DNA of 45,397 bases from an uncultured Acetatifactor sp. (GCA_910584435.1 CAJUAP010000014.1:1-45397); one strand, 5' to 3'. Shown: positions 24,638 through 33,798, numbered from the stretch's first letter. Notes: a model not told the origin generated them from the letters alone. Translations and numbers: made by a program.

Positions 24638-26395
24638 ATGCTGAAACTTTTTAGAAACCTGAGAAAGACGGAATGGCTTCTGGCAGCTGTTTCCATTGTG
24701 TTTATTATAGCGCAGGTGTGGCTGGATTTAACCATGCCGGAATACATGGCGGAGATTACCATGCTGGTGCAGACCGAGGGAAGCACCATGGCGGAAATTC
24801 TCTCTTCGGGAGGAATGATGCTGCTCTGTGCTTTGGGAAGCCTTGCAGCGTCCATGGTAACGGCGGTCTGTTCGGCGAAAATTGCCGCGGATTTTGGAGG
24901 GACGCTCCGGGGAAAACTGTTCTCAAAGGTGCAGTCCTTTTCCATGGAAGAAATCGGGCGTTTTTCAACAGCCAGCCTGATTACACGTTCCACAAACGAT
25001 ATTACCCAGGTACAGATGCTGATTGTCATGGGACTTCAAATGCTGATTAAAGCACCCATTACAGCGGTCTGGGCCATAGGAAAGATATCCGGCAAAGCGG
25101 GAGAATGGACCATGACCACTGCCGCGGCGGTGGTGGTATTGCTTGCCGTGGTATTGGCCAGCATGGTTCTTGTGATGCCAAAGTTTAAGAAAATGCAGAA
25201 GCTTACGGATGATATCAATCGTGTGACAAGGGAGAACCTTACCGGGCTTCGCGTGGTCCGCGCATATAATGCGGAGACGTATCAGGAGAATAAATTTGAA
25301 GGCGTCAATCAGATGCTGACATCCACGAATCTCTTCGCGCAGCGTACTATGTCCTTTATGATGCCGAGTATTCAGCTTGTGATGAGCGGACTTTCTCTTG
25401 CAATTTATTGGTTTGGCGCCATCTTAATCAGTGAGGCCGGTATAGCGGAGAAAATTGCGCTGTTCTCGGATATGATGGTGTTCTCGCAATATGCAATTCA
25501 GGTTGTGATGTCCTTTATGATGCTTGTGATGATTTTCATGATACTGCCCAGGGCCTCCGTGTCTGCAAAGCGTATTGGAGAAGTGCTTGACACAAAGCCG
25601 ACGATTCTTGACGGGGAACGGACGGAAGGAAACAAGGGAGCTGTGGGTGAAGTGGAGTTTCGCAATGTATCTTTCCGCTATCCCGATGCGGAAGAAAATG
25701 TGTTGCAGCATATCAGTTTTACCGCGAAGAAGGGAGAAACGGTTGCGTTGATAGGCGCTACGGGCTGCGGCAAGAGTACGGTGATCAATTTGATTCCCCG
25801 GTTTTTTGATGTAACGGAGGGGCAGGTATTGGTGGACGGTGTGGATGTCCGGGAATACACCCAGAAGGCACTGCGCAGCAAGATAGGATATGTATCACAG
25901 AAAGCAATCCTGTTTACGGGAACCATTCGTTCCAATGTGGCTTACGGCGACAACGGCAGGGGAGAGATATCGGCAGATGGCGTAAAAGAGGCAGTTGCCA
26001 CGGCACAGGCGGCGGATTTCGTGGAGCATATGGATGAAACATATGATGGTTTTGTGGCACAGGGCGGTTCCAATCTGTCAGGAGGCCAGAAACAGAGGAT
26101 ATCCATTGCCCGCGCAATTGCAAGGAAACCGGAGATTCTGATATTTGACGATTCTTTTTCGGCGCTGGACTATAAGACGGATCGTACTCTGCGGAAAGCT
26201 CTGGAGAATGAATGTAAGGGTGCAACTCGTATTATTGTAGCCCAGCGGATTGGAACAATACGTGATGCGGATAAAATCATTGTTCTGGAAGAAGGGAGGA
26301 TTGCGGGGATGGGCAGACATGGGGAATTGATGGAGAAATGCCGGGTCTATCAGCAGATTGCACTGTCGCAGCTTTCAAAGGAGGAATTGGCATAA
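24638..26395 (+). CDS. ABC exporter subunit (heterodimer partner 1, degenerate site)
   Basis: A 585-residue half-transporter with about six membrane helices in the first 310 residues and an ATPase domain. Walker A is GATGCGKST near residue 373, the signature is LSGGQKQ near 479 and Walker B is ILIFDDSFSALD near 502. As in the first exporter pair, the catalytic Glu after Walker B is replaced by Asp, marking this as the degenerate partner. GGGAGG lies 7 bases before the ATG. Its stop codon overlaps the next start by one base (TAATG), so both subunits are translated together. The pair resembles the multidrug-type exporters of Clostridia, often kept under a MarR-type repressor; here no such gene is adjacent. 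Confidence 0.9.
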   Translation: MLKLFRNLRKTEWLLAAVSIVFIIAQVWLDLTMPEYMAEITMLVQTEGSTMAEILSSGGMMLLCALGSLAASMVTAVCSAKIAADFGGTLRGKLFSKVQSFSMEEIGRFSTASLITRSTNDITQVQMLIVMGLQMLIKAPITAVWAIGKISGKAGEWTMTTAAAVVVLLAVVLASMVLVMPKFKKMQKLTDDINRVTRENLTGLRVVRAYNAETYQENKFEGVNQMLTSTNLFAQRTMSFMMPSIQLVMSGLSLAIYWFGAILISEAGIAEKIALFSDMMVFSQYAIQVVMSFMMLVMIFMILPRASVSAKRIGEVLDTKPTILDGERTEGNKGAVGEVEFRNVSFRYPDAEENVLQHISFTAKKGETVALIGATGCGKSTVINLIPRFFDVTEGQVLVDGVDVREYTQKALRSKIGYVSQKAILFTGTIRSNVAYGDNGRGEISADGVKEAVATAQAADFVEHMDETYDGFVAQGGSNLSGGQKQRISIARAIARKPEILIFDDSFSALDYKTDRTLRKALENECKGATRIIVAQRIGTIRDADKIIVLEEGRIAGMGRHGELMEKCRVYQQIALSQLSKEELA

Positions 26396-28473
26396 TGGGA
26401 GAGAGAGAATATAAGCCTGGTGAACACAATGCTCCGTTGAGAAGACCTCATGGAGGGCCGCATGGGGGTCCCGGCGGTTTCGGAAACGGGGAGAAAGCGA
26501 AGGACTTGGTGGGAACGTGGAAAAAACTGCTGGGATACTGCAGAAAATACATGGTGGTCTTTGTGTTTGCACTTTTCTGCTCTGCAATCGGAACGATACT
26601 TACCCTGATTGGCCCCGACAAGCTCTCGGAGATGACAGACACTATTACGGAAGGAATAGCGCCGGATACGGAAATGCTTCAGCAGATAGTAAAGTCGGTG
26701 ACGGAGAATCCGGTGCCATACGCAGATATCGTAATAGACGGCGTGGTGATTTCAGGTGAGGATCAGGCGTCCATGCTGGCTGCTTTGGCCGATATGGATA
26801 TGGGGAGTGCGGAAGCAGCACTGGGGGCAATGGAGCAATTGCCGGATTCGGTCTATGGTTTGATAAAGCCCTCTATGGATATGGACCGTATCTTCCATAT
26901 CGGATGGATATTGATTGCTTTTTATGCGTTAAGCTATATACTGTCTGCAGCTCAGGGATGGATCATGGCAACCGTGACGCAGCGGGTATCCCAGGAAATG
27001 CGCTCGGATATTTCCAGGAAGATTAACAGGCTGCCCATGTGGTTTTATAATCGGACTACCACCGGGGATGTGCTGTCCCGTGTGACGAATGATGTGGACA
27101 CCATTGGACAATCGCTGCACCAAAGTATTAGAAATCTGATTTCTTCCATTATTCTCTTTTTCGGCAGTCTGGCTATGATGCTGCTCACGGACGGCTGGAT
27201 GACTTTGACGGCGGTGCTTGCAAGTCTGCTGGGATTTGTGATGATGTTCGCCATTATGGGCAGAAGCCAGAAATATTTTACACGCCAGCAGAAGCACCTC
27301 GGCGAGCTCAATGGACATATTGAAGAAATCTATGCCGGGCATACGGTTGTCAAAGCTTACAATGGGGAGGAAGAGGCCCGGAGAAAATTTGATACCATGA
27401 ACGGAAATTTATGTGAAAGCGGTTTTAAGGCACAGTGCCTGTCAGGATTGATGATGCCTATTATGAGTTTTATCGGCAATCTCGGCTATGTGGCGGTCTG
27501 TGTTGCAGGCGGCGCAATGGTGCTGGACGGACGCATCAGTTTCGGTGTGATTGTGGCATTTATGATGTATGTCCGTTATTTTACACAGCCATTGTCTCAG
27601 ATTGCGCAGGCAGTGCAGTCTCTGCAGTCCGCGGGAGCAGCGGGGGAGCGTGTGTTTGAATTCCTGGAGGCGGAGGAAATGGAGGATGAAAGCGGTAAGG
27701 CCGGTATCCCAGGACAGGTTAAGGGTGACGTGGAATTTGAGCATGTAAGGTTTGGATATGAAGATTCCGAGTCCGTGGTCATCCATGATTTTTCCGCCAG
27801 GGCAAAGGCAGGACAGAAAATAGCCATCGTAGGCCCTACGGGAGCGGGAAAAACAACTATGGTAAATCTCTTAATGCGTTTCCATGAGATTCAGGGCGGC
27901 AATATCAGAATTGACGGCATACCGACAAATCAAATGACCCGTGAAGCAGTTCATGCACAGTTTTGTATGGTATTGCAGGATACGTGGCTGTTTGAAGGAA
28001 CGGTACGGGAGAATCTGGTTTACAACATGGAAGAAGAGTATTCGGATCAGGAGGCCATGGACAGGAAAATCGAGGAAGCCTGTAAAGCGGTGGGGCTTCA
28101 TCATTTCATCCGGACGCTGCCCCATGGGTACGATACGGTCTTAAATGATCAGGTGAATCTGTCCCAGGGACAGAAACAGCAGCTTACCATTGCCCGTGCC
28201 ATGATTGCAGACAGGCCGATGCTGATACTGGATGAAGCGACTTCCTCCGTGGACACCCGTACCGAACAACAGATTCAGGCGGCTATGGATAAGCTGATGG
28301 AGCATCGGACTTCCTTTGTGATAGCCCACCGTTTATCCACGATTAAAAATGCGGATCTGATACTGGTGATGAAGGACGGGGACATCATTGAAAGCGGCAG
28401 TCATGAGGAATTGCTCCGTCTGGGCGGATTTTATGCAGAGCTTTATAACAGTCAGTTTGACCAGGTATCATAA
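26395..28473 (+). CDS. ABC exporter subunit (heterodimer partner 2)
   Basis: A 692-residue half-transporter, longer than its partner. The first 35 residues are Gly/Pro/His-rich (GGPHGGPGGFGNGEK), and an extra soluble loop of about 80 residues (TEGIAPDTEMLQQIVKS and on) follows the first membrane helix; both are usual for this subfamily. The ATPase domain has Walker A GPTGAGKTT near residue 480, a noncanonical signature LSQGQKQ near 588 and a full Walker B with Glu (MLILDEATSSVD near 609). The LSQGQ signature plus the partner's Asp form the degenerate ATP site; the other site is canonical. AAAGGAGG lies 10 bases before the ATG at 26395, preferred to an in-frame ATG at 26338. Confidence 0.9.
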   Translation: MGEREYKPGEHNAPLRRPHGGPHGGPGGFGNGEKAKDLVGTWKKLLGYCRKYMVVFVFALFCSAIGTILTLIGPDKLSEMTDTITEGIAPDTEMLQQIVKSVTENPVPYADIVIDGVVISGEDQASMLAALADMDMGSAEAALGAMEQLPDSVYGLIKPSMDMDRIFHIGWILIAFYALSYILSAAQGWIMATVTQRVSQEMRSDISRKINRLPMWFYNRTTTGDVLSRVTNDVDTIGQSLHQSIRNLISSIILFFGSLAMMLLTDGWMTLTAVLASLLGFVMMFAIMGRSQKYFTRQQKHLGELNGHIEEIYAGHTVVKAYNGEEEARRKFDTMNGNLCESGFKAQCLSGLMMPIMSFIGNLGYVAVCVAGGAMVLDGRISFGVIVAFMMYVRYFTQPLSQIAQAVQSLQSAGAAGERVFEFLEAEEMEDESGKAGIPGQVKGDVEFEHVRFGYEDSESVVIHDFSARAKAGQKIAIVGPTGAGKTTMVNLLMRFHEIQGGNIRIDGIPTNQMTREAVHAQFCMVLQDTWLFEGTVRENLVYNMEEEYSDQEAMDRKIEEACKAVGLHHFIRTLPHGYDTVLNDQVNLSQGQKQQLTIARAMIADRPMLILDEATSSVDTRTEQQIQAAMDKLMEHRTSFVIAHRLSTIKNADLILVMKDGDIIESGSHEELLRLGGFYAELYNSQFDQVS

Positions 28474-28575
28474 GGGGCCGGCGGGGGGTGCCGGGTATCA
28501 TAAGGTTTCAGTGGGAATGGCTGTGTTGGAGGAAGGCTGTGGGAAAACATACAAGCATCAGGAGGAACGATCTAA

Positions 28576-29220
28576 ATGAAATGTAAATATATTACGATTG
28601 AAAGAGAGTATGGCAGCGGCGGAACGGCGATAGGCCGTCTGCTGTCTGAGCGGACAGGAATATCATGCTATGGAAGGGAAATTCTTGAAGAAGTAGCAAA
28701 AGAGAAACAGATTACGGTGGAGCAGATGGAACGTTATGAGGAAAATGCCACCAACAGTTTCCTTTATTCCGTGTATATGATGACTCAGGCAGTGTCAGGT
28801 AAGACAGATATGCTTACAAATGAAGGGCATATCTATGTGGCAGAACAGAGCGTGATCAGGCGCTTTGCCGCAGGCGGTCCGGCAATTTTTTTAGGGCATT
28901 GTGCCTCCGAGGCGCTGAAAGAATCTGACGGGGTGGTAAACGTCTTTATCCGCTGTACGGATGAAGAGGCAAGGAGGCGCCGCATCATGGAAGAATATGG
29001 AATCCCCGGCACTCAGGCAGATATTGTCAGGAGAAAATTTGACAGAAAACGTGCCAATTATTATTATGCGAACACCGTAAAGAAATGGGATGATTTCAGG
29101 AATTATGACATGGTTCTGGACAGCGGCAGATTGGGAATTGATGCCTGTGTGAATATTCTTCAGGCGTTGACTGCATCCGGAGGATTGTCTGCTTCACGGA
29201 ATGACTTTAGATTTTCTTAG
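28576..29220 (+). CDS. Cytidylate kinase-like family protein
   Basis: A 214-residue protein of the cytidylate-kinase-like family. The nucleotide-binding loop reads IEREYGSGGTAIGRLLSE (residues 8-25), the family's variant of the P-loop. FLGHCASEAL lies in the centre, and VFIRCTDEEARRRRIMEEYG is the LID-like Arg-rich segment. Related proteins are common in Clostridia and are predicted P-loop kinases of unknown substrate; true CMP kinases are clearly different in the substrate-binding part. AGGAGG lies 10 bases before the ATG, about 100 bases after the exporter, and the gene ends at a strong hairpin terminator. It may share the exporter transcript. Cellular location is cytoplasmic. Confidence 0.85.
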   Translation: MKCKYITIEREYGSGGTAIGRLLSERTGISCYGREILEEVAKEKQITVEQMERYEENATNSFLYSVYMMTQAVSGKTDMLTNEGHIYVAEQSVIRRFAAGGPAIFLGHCASEALKESDGVVNVFIRCTDEEARRRRIMEEYGIPGTQADIVRRKFDRKRANYYYANTVKKWDDFRNYDMVLDSGRLGIDACVNILQALTASGGLSASRNDFRFS

Positions 29221-29230
29221 GCTGGGTATG

Positions 29231-29254
29231 AAGAGGGGGGATATCCCCTCTTTT
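29231..29254 (+). terminator. Rho-independent terminator
   Basis: AAGAGGGG (29231-29238) pairs with CCCCTCTT (29245-29252), followed by TT. It ends the exporter/kinase transcript. Confidence 0.85.
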
Positions 29255-29485
29255 CCGGCCTTGGAGATACAAAAATATAATTGCATTTTGTTCTGAATCG
29301 TGATATGCTGTTTTCAAGCAAAGAAATTCATAATTTTCTAAGATTCTAAAGGTATGAAGCCTTTTCTAAGAACAACCGGATTTTTCGGTTACTCCTGAAC
29401 TTCTTGCTTAACCCAATTGACAACAGCAGGAAGAAGAGGCATGCCGTTTTTCCTGCGCAATGCATTATATCTGCATAAGGAGCTT

Positions 29486-29965
29486 ATGGCAGTAACGGAA
29501 GAATTCCAAAATGTACATACCCCTCACGATAAGGGGTATAAAAAGAGTCGGGGAGGAATTGTATGCGGAAATAAACAGGCTGTGGTGGATGAGATTATGG
29601 CACAGGCCGGGAATGGAGATGATAATATGGCATTTGAATATACCTTTATCAGAGAATTTAAGGAAGAACTTGAAGAGATGAAGAAGCAAGGCTGGGAAGA
29701 GGGAGTTGCAGCAGGAAAGGAAGAGGGCAGGATGGAGGGAAGAGCAGAAGGCAGGACGGAAGGTATAGCAGAGGGCAAAATAGAGGGAAGAGCAGAAGGA
29801 AGAATTGAAGCGACATTGGAATTATTGGAAGAGCTGGGGGAGATCTCTGAGCAGCTGGAACAGAAAATCAGAGAGCAAAGCGATTTGAATGTATTAAGAA
29901 AGTGGCTTAAGGCTGCGGCATCTGCCACAGGGATAGAAGATTTTGAGGAAAAAATTGCTGATTAA
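29486..29965 (+). pseudogene. Remnant of an Rpn/PDDEXK-type nuclease protein
   Basis: A 159-residue frame that keeps only the ends of a larger protein. The start has HTPHDKGYK, the hallmark N-terminal motif of Rpn/PDDEXK-transposase-like proteins (normally PHDKGYKxLF). The rest is the family's C-terminal tail: an FKEELEEMKKQGWEEG helix, six or more EGRAEGRTEG-type repeats (about residues 75-110) and a DLNVLRKWLKAAASATGIEDF end. The catalytic core of about 150-200 residues that should lie between them is absent, so nuclease activity is unlikely. AAGGAG lies three bases before the ATG at 29486; an upstream in-frame ATG at 29441 is possible. It is best read as an internal deletion of a horizontally moving gene. 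Confidence 0.6.
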
Positions 29966-30018
29966 ATGTATATGAGTACAGTTTCTGCTTGTAAAATACA
30001 AAAGAGAGGAATATCCAA

Positions 30019-30918
30019 ATGTATCGATTTATCATAGCTCCGATTCTGGGAGGAATCATTGGCTATATTACCAATGATTTGGCTATTAAAATGCTGTTCC
30101 GCCCAAGAAAATCCATATATATCGGAAAATTTCATATTCCTTTTACCCCGGGGCTGATTCCGCGGCAGAAAATCAGAATTGCCAAGTCCATCGGGCAGAT
30201 GATCAGCGGCCAGCTCCTGAATCAGGAAACTTTAAGGGAAGTATTTTTATCTGACGAGATGTTAGAAAAGATGGGAACCAAAATCCGAAGCTTTCTGCAG
30301 TCGCTGGGTGAGGAAAGCCGGACTGTCAGAGAGGTACTGGGGCTTTATTTTGAAGAAGAGAAAATCAGGCAGCAGTCGGAAGTGATTAGAATAAAGGCGG
30401 CGAATGCTGTCAGTGACAGAATTGTACGGGCAGATGCAGGGCGTATCATTGTGGATGCAGGATGGGATGCCTTATTGGAGAAAGCAAGTGCCAATAAATT
30501 GTTCTCTGTACTCATGCACAATAAACATATGCAGGAGTCGCTTCAGAGTTTCCTTGCAGACAAAATAAATGAAGTGATAGAGGAAAAAGCACCTGGCATT
30601 ATTGACAATGAATTAGATAAGGTTGTAATGGAATTGCTTGATACGAAAGTCTGTGATCTTTATGACAGGTATCAGGACAAGGAAGAAGCCATTGTCGTAT
30701 ATGTGCTGCGGCTGTATCAGATGGTATTGGACAATCATATGGAGAAACTATTGAATGCAGTGAATATTGAGCAGATTGTGTTCGAGAAAATCAGTGCTTT
30801 TGATGCAGTGGAACTGGAGAAAATGATATTCGGCATTATGAAACGGGAATTAAAGGCGATTGTCTATCTGGGCGCTGTCCTTGGATTCTGTATGGGATTT
30901 CTCAATTTGCTGTTCTGA
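30019..30918 (+). CDS. DUF445 family membrane protein
   Basis: A 299-residue protein of the DUF445 (YheB-like) family. The N-terminus is a membrane segment with GGIIGYITNDLAIKMLFRP, followed by FTPGLIPRQKIRIAKSIG, which are the family's most conserved parts. The middle is helical and probably soluble, with a VIEEKAPGIIDNELDKVV region. The last 25 residues form a second hydrophobic helix (AIVYLGAVLGFCMGFLNLLF), so both ends sit in the membrane. Function is unknown; the B. subtilis relative is linked to the spore or membrane only loosely. GAGAGGAAT lies upstream of the ATG. It stands alone between the nuclease remnant and the HD gene. Confidence 0.85.
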   Translation: MYRFIIAPILGGIIGYITNDLAIKMLFRPRKSIYIGKFHIPFTPGLIPRQKIRIAKSIGQMISGQLLNQETLREVFLSDEMLEKMGTKIRSFLQSLGEESRTVREVLGLYFEEEKIRQQSEVIRIKAANAVSDRIVRADAGRIIVDAGWDALLEKASANKLFSVLMHNKHMQESLQSFLADKINEVIEEKAPGIIDNELDKVVMELLDTKVCDLYDRYQDKEEAIVVYVLRLYQMVLDNHMEKLLNAVNIEQIVFEKISAFDAVELEKMIFGIMKRELKAIVYLGAVLGFCMGFLNLLF

Positions 30919-31043
30919 AGAAAGATTAGTCTTGCGCTTCAAAGGGCGTGCTGCTTTGCAATGGTTGCAATACTTGTGGTTTATGAGTGTCTGAAGCCAG
31001 CGGACAGGAAAGGTGAATTGCATTTACATGTGGAGGAGAGATT

Positions 31044-31742
31044 ATGAGAGAAACGGAACAGATGATTCAAATGAATGATGAGTATGACGAAAGTGATACG
31101 GCTCAATATATCAAGTCCTATATGTTTATTAAGGGATTTGCCATGGGCAGAAATCTGCAGCAGACCATGATGGCGTTATCACTTGCCCGGCAGCTGCATG
31201 ACGGACAGTATAGGAAAGACGGGCCGCCTTATATCTTGCATCCTCTGAAAGTCTGCACGACACTTATCAGTTATGGCATTGATGACGATGTTACGCTTGC
31301 GGCTTCTCTGCTTCATGATGTGCTGGAAGATTGTAAGGACAAACTTCCGATGTGCGGAAAGGAACTGGTTTCGGAGTATCATCTTGCCCAGGAGATTCTG
31401 GATATCATCCGGCTTCTGACGAAGGAATCAGGATTGAATGACCATGAATTGAATGTGTATTTTAAGCGGATTGAGGAAAATCCAAAAGCGGCGCTGATTA
31501 AATTGAGCGACAGATTACATAACAGCAGTACGCTTTATACTTTTACATTTCCGAAGATGCGCAAATATATTCGTGAGACTTCCATGTTTCTGATTCCCAT
31601 GGCATCCTATGGCAAAAAATATTATCCTGAATATTCAAATGTTTTTGGTATTTTAAAGCGCAATATTGACAGCATGAACCGCAGTATGGATGTGATGCTT
31701 AGTAAGATTGAGGCTATGGAGAATGGGGCGGCGGGGCAGTAA
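31044..31742 (+). CDS. HD-domain hydrolase, RelA/SpoT-HD-like
   Basis: A 232-residue protein with the HD fold of (p)ppGpp hydrolases. The metal-binding residues are visible as the His in PPYILHPLKV (about residue 74), the HD pair in SLLHDVLEDC (about 93-94) and the Asp in KLSDRLHN (about 155). It corresponds to the hydrolase half of SpoT, without a synthetase, TGS or ACT domain, so it may be a small alarmone hydrolase or act on a related nucleotide. It is likely cytoplasmic. GGAGGAGAG lies 5-12 bases before the ATG. It is the last gene before the AT-rich peptide locus, which starts 590 bases later. Substrate is inferred from fold. Confidence 0.8.
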   Translation: MRETEQMIQMNDEYDESDTAQYIKSYMFIKGFAMGRNLQQTMMALSLARQLHDGQYRKDGPPYILHPLKVCTTLISYGIDDDVTLAASLLHDVLEDCKDKLPMCGKELVSEYHLAQEILDIIRLLTKESGLNDHELNVYFKRIEENPKAALIKLSDRLHNSSTLYTFTFPKMRKYIRETSMFLIPMASYGKKYYPEYSNVFGILKRNIDSMNRSMDVMLSKIEAMENGAAGQ

Positions 31743-31840
31743 TGTACTGCTCCGCTGATTGCGTGTTTAATTCTATACAAAATCTGATGCTTTCTTAATG
31801 TGTTTCCCGGTGTATATTAAAAGAATCCGTCTGCTGATAA

Positions 31841-31942
31841 GTGTGAGAAGAATTTCTATGACGCCAAAGAGGGGTGTTTACACACCCTCTTAGTACGTCG
31901 TCTAAGAAATTCTACGGTTCGCGGAGCGAACCTTTCTCACAC
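31841..31942. repeat. Cruciform / three-way-junction element
   Basis: Outer stem GTGTGAGAA (31841-31849) / TTCTCACAC (31934-31942); second stem GAATTTCT (31850-31857) / AGAAATTC (31905-31912); then hairpin AAGAGGG/CCCTCTT (31867-31891) and hairpin GGTTCGC/GCGAACC (31916-31932). All listed arms match except a bulge in the third. It may be a small non-coding element or a mobile-type repeat. Confidence 0.75.
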
Positions 31943-31943
31943 T

Positions 31944-31970
31944 GAAGAATGCCAAATGCGGGCATTCTTC
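31944..31970 (+). terminator. 10-bp hairpin after the cruciform
   Basis: GAAGAATGCC (31944-31953) pairs perfectly with GGCATTCTTC (31961-31970) around seven bases. There is no T-run, so termination is uncertain. Confidence 0.45.
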
Positions 31971-32335
31971 CAATTGATTGTTTGTGCCGACTGCGTCAGC
32001 ATGGAGGTAAGTGTGGTGGAACAGATATTGACATTTAAAAGAGTTGTGGCAGTTGGTTTAGTGATAGTTATTGTTTGATATGAAAAAAATAATCTAAATA
32101 TTAATTTTATTGCATTTTATATTACATACAATATATTGAATTAACAGATATTGTCGCTATTTGTCGATGTGAAATAGTAGAAAAAATAGAAAAAATGCTG
32201 TAGAATTATGTGTAAATAGTAAAAGTAGTATAATTGAAAAATATTTATTAGTTATTACTTGATTATAATAAAATTGCAACTAAAGTCAAACTATTTTAAA
32301 CAAGCAAACATTTTTTGTATTAAGGAGTTATGAAA

Positions 32336-33670
32336 ATGAAAAAATCAAAGTTTTGTGTGGTTAAGGAAATGGAAAATGCAATAATACTTGCAAATATTAG
32401 AATGGGATACCAAATTAAATTTGTTGATAGATACATTGATGTGGTGAAACAAATTCTTGACAGTGGTTTAGATGAAAATAATGAGTCGGTTTATAAATTT
32501 TTGATGGACAAAGGCTTTTTGGTAGATGAAGAGATTGATGAGGATGCCGTTGAAAGAGAAGAAATTGAACGGGCTAAAAATAATGATGGAAAGTTGGGAT
32601 TAATAATAATGCCGACAGATGATTGTAATTTCAGATGTCCTTATTGTTACGAAGATCACGAAAAGCGATATATGTCCAAGGAGTATTTGGATAAAATTGC
32701 AAAATTTGTTGATAAAAATATCCACAAGTATGAGGGACTAAAAGTGGAGTGGTTTGGAGGGGAACCATTGCTGCAGCTGGATTCTGTCATTTATTTATCA
32801 GAGAAATTGATGAATATTTGCAAGAGTCATAAAAGGCCATTTATAGCAGGAATGACTACGAATGGATATTATTTAACGGCGGATGTATTTCAGAGACTTC
32901 GTAAGCTTCACTTTTTAGGATATCAGATAACATTAGACGGGTTGGCACAGTCCCATGACAAACAGAGATTTCTTGTAAACGGCGAAGGGAGCTGGAATGT
33001 TATTGTAAAAAATCTTCGCGATATCAGAGATACTCCATGCAGAGGGTTTACCAATATTGCAATTCGTTCAAATTTTACAGCTGATATGCTGGATACGGCA
33101 AATGAATTCTTGCTGTTTTTAAAGAAGGAATTTGGAAATGACAGAAGATTTCACTATTTCATAAGAACTGTTGCCGATTTTGGTGGAGAAAGAATCCATA
33201 AAATGGACAAGCAGTTGATAAAAGATAGAGCAGCAATGATCCAGCTTCAAAAAGAGGCGTCTTCGTTAGGCTTAAGGCTTAAGATTCAAGAGAATAATTT
33301 GAGTGCAGGCGGTATGATATGCTATGCAAACCAAAGGAATCATTATACAATGGGCAGTGATGAGAAGGTGAGAAAATCTACTTGCGAGTATAATAATCCT
33401 TTAAATCATATTGGATATATTAACAACGAAGGAGATATGGTACTTGACAGAAAAAAGGAAGAACTATGGGTAAACGGATACTCGTGTCCGAATCAAAAAT
33501 GCAATTTCCGCATAACCTGTGGCGGTGATGGTTGCCCTGATGCACATGTTTTTGCTAAGGCACCTGCATGTGTGTGGAATGCTGGCAGCATTGATGAGAT
33601 TTTGGAAATATTGTCTTATAATGAGAATGCCATAGAGGTATATAAAGATGAGGAAGACAATGTAGAATAG
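32336..33670 (+). CDS. Radical SAM/SPASM peptide maturase, CcpM-like
   Basis: A 444-residue enzyme expected to modify the small Cys-rich peptide encoded at 34180. The radical SAM iron-sulfur cluster motif CNFRCPYC gives C97, C101 and C104; VEWFGGEPLL and TTNGY are the usual SAM-binding and core strands. The last 120 residues are a SPASM/twitch-type domain with further cysteines (MICYANQ, STCEYNN, SCPNQKCNFRITCGGDGC, ACVWNAG) that hold auxiliary clusters. The first 85 residues resemble the peptide-binding N-terminus of such maturases (FLMDKGFLV). The likely reaction is thioether (sulfur-to-carbon) bonds on core Cys, as in sactipeptides or ranthipeptides. AAGGAG is 8 bases before the ATG at 32336, preferred to the one at 32330. 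The layout matches what I recall as the Cys-rich peptide maturase CcpM. Confidence 0.88.
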   Translation: MKKSKFCVVKEMENAIILANIRMGYQIKFVDRYIDVVKQILDSGLDENNESVYKFLMDKGFLVDEEIDEDAVEREEIERAKNNDGKLGLIIMPTDDCNFRCPYCYEDHEKRYMSKEYLDKIAKFVDKNIHKYEGLKVEWFGGEPLLQLDSVIYLSEKLMNICKSHKRPFIAGMTTNGYYLTADVFQRLRKLHFLGYQITLDGLAQSHDKQRFLVNGEGSWNVIVKNLRDIRDTPCRGFTNIAIRSNFTADMLDTANEFLLFLKKEFGNDRRFHYFIRTVADFGGERIHKMDKQLIKDRAAMIQLQKEASSLGLRLKIQENNLSAGGMICYANQRNHYTMGSDEKVRKSTCEYNNPLNHIGYINNEGDMVLDRKKEELWVNGYSCPNQKCNFRITCGGDGCPDAHVFAKAPACVWNAGSIDEILEILSYNENAIEVYKDEEDNVE

Positions 33671-33687
33671 TTTTATGTTGGTGTTTT

Positions 33688-33798
33688 CTAGTACATCGTT
33701 CATAAAGCAACTCATAATATTTGGATTGCTTTATGAACGGATTATCAATAAATAACGCAAATGCAAATCTATGAGTTATTTATTGCTTGCTGTACTAG
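33688..33798. other. Structured intergenic element with complementary loops
   Basis: Outer stem CTAGTACA (33688-33695) / TGTACTAG (33791-33798); hairpin one CGTTCATAAAGCAA (33697-33710) / TTGCTTTATGAACG (33726-33739); hairpin two CAATAAATAAC (33746-33756) / GTTATTTATTG (33775-33785). All arms are perfect. The two hairpin loops contain CTCATA (33711-33716) and TATGAG (33770-33775), complementary to each other. It lies between the maturase and carrier-like genes. Confidence 0.75.

Larger units (their letters stand above)
31743..32335. other. Intergenic boundary region before the peptide locus
   Basis: This 593-base gap marks the change from typical to AT-rich sequence. It has a three-way-junction element (31841-31942), a 10-bp hairpin (31944-31970), a 25-codon hydrophobic frame (32001-32078) that I do not trust as a gene, and an AT-rich stretch from 32080 with two TATAAT boxes (32229-32234 and 32264-32269), either of which could drive the peptide operon; no convincing -35 is seen. 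Confidence 0.55.

Noticed and set aside
32001..32078. 25-codon frame with hydrophobic tail before the peptide operon
   Set aside because: It has no clear ribosome site and shares no neighbours' features; it lies just after structured repeat-like sequence and may be part of that repeat.
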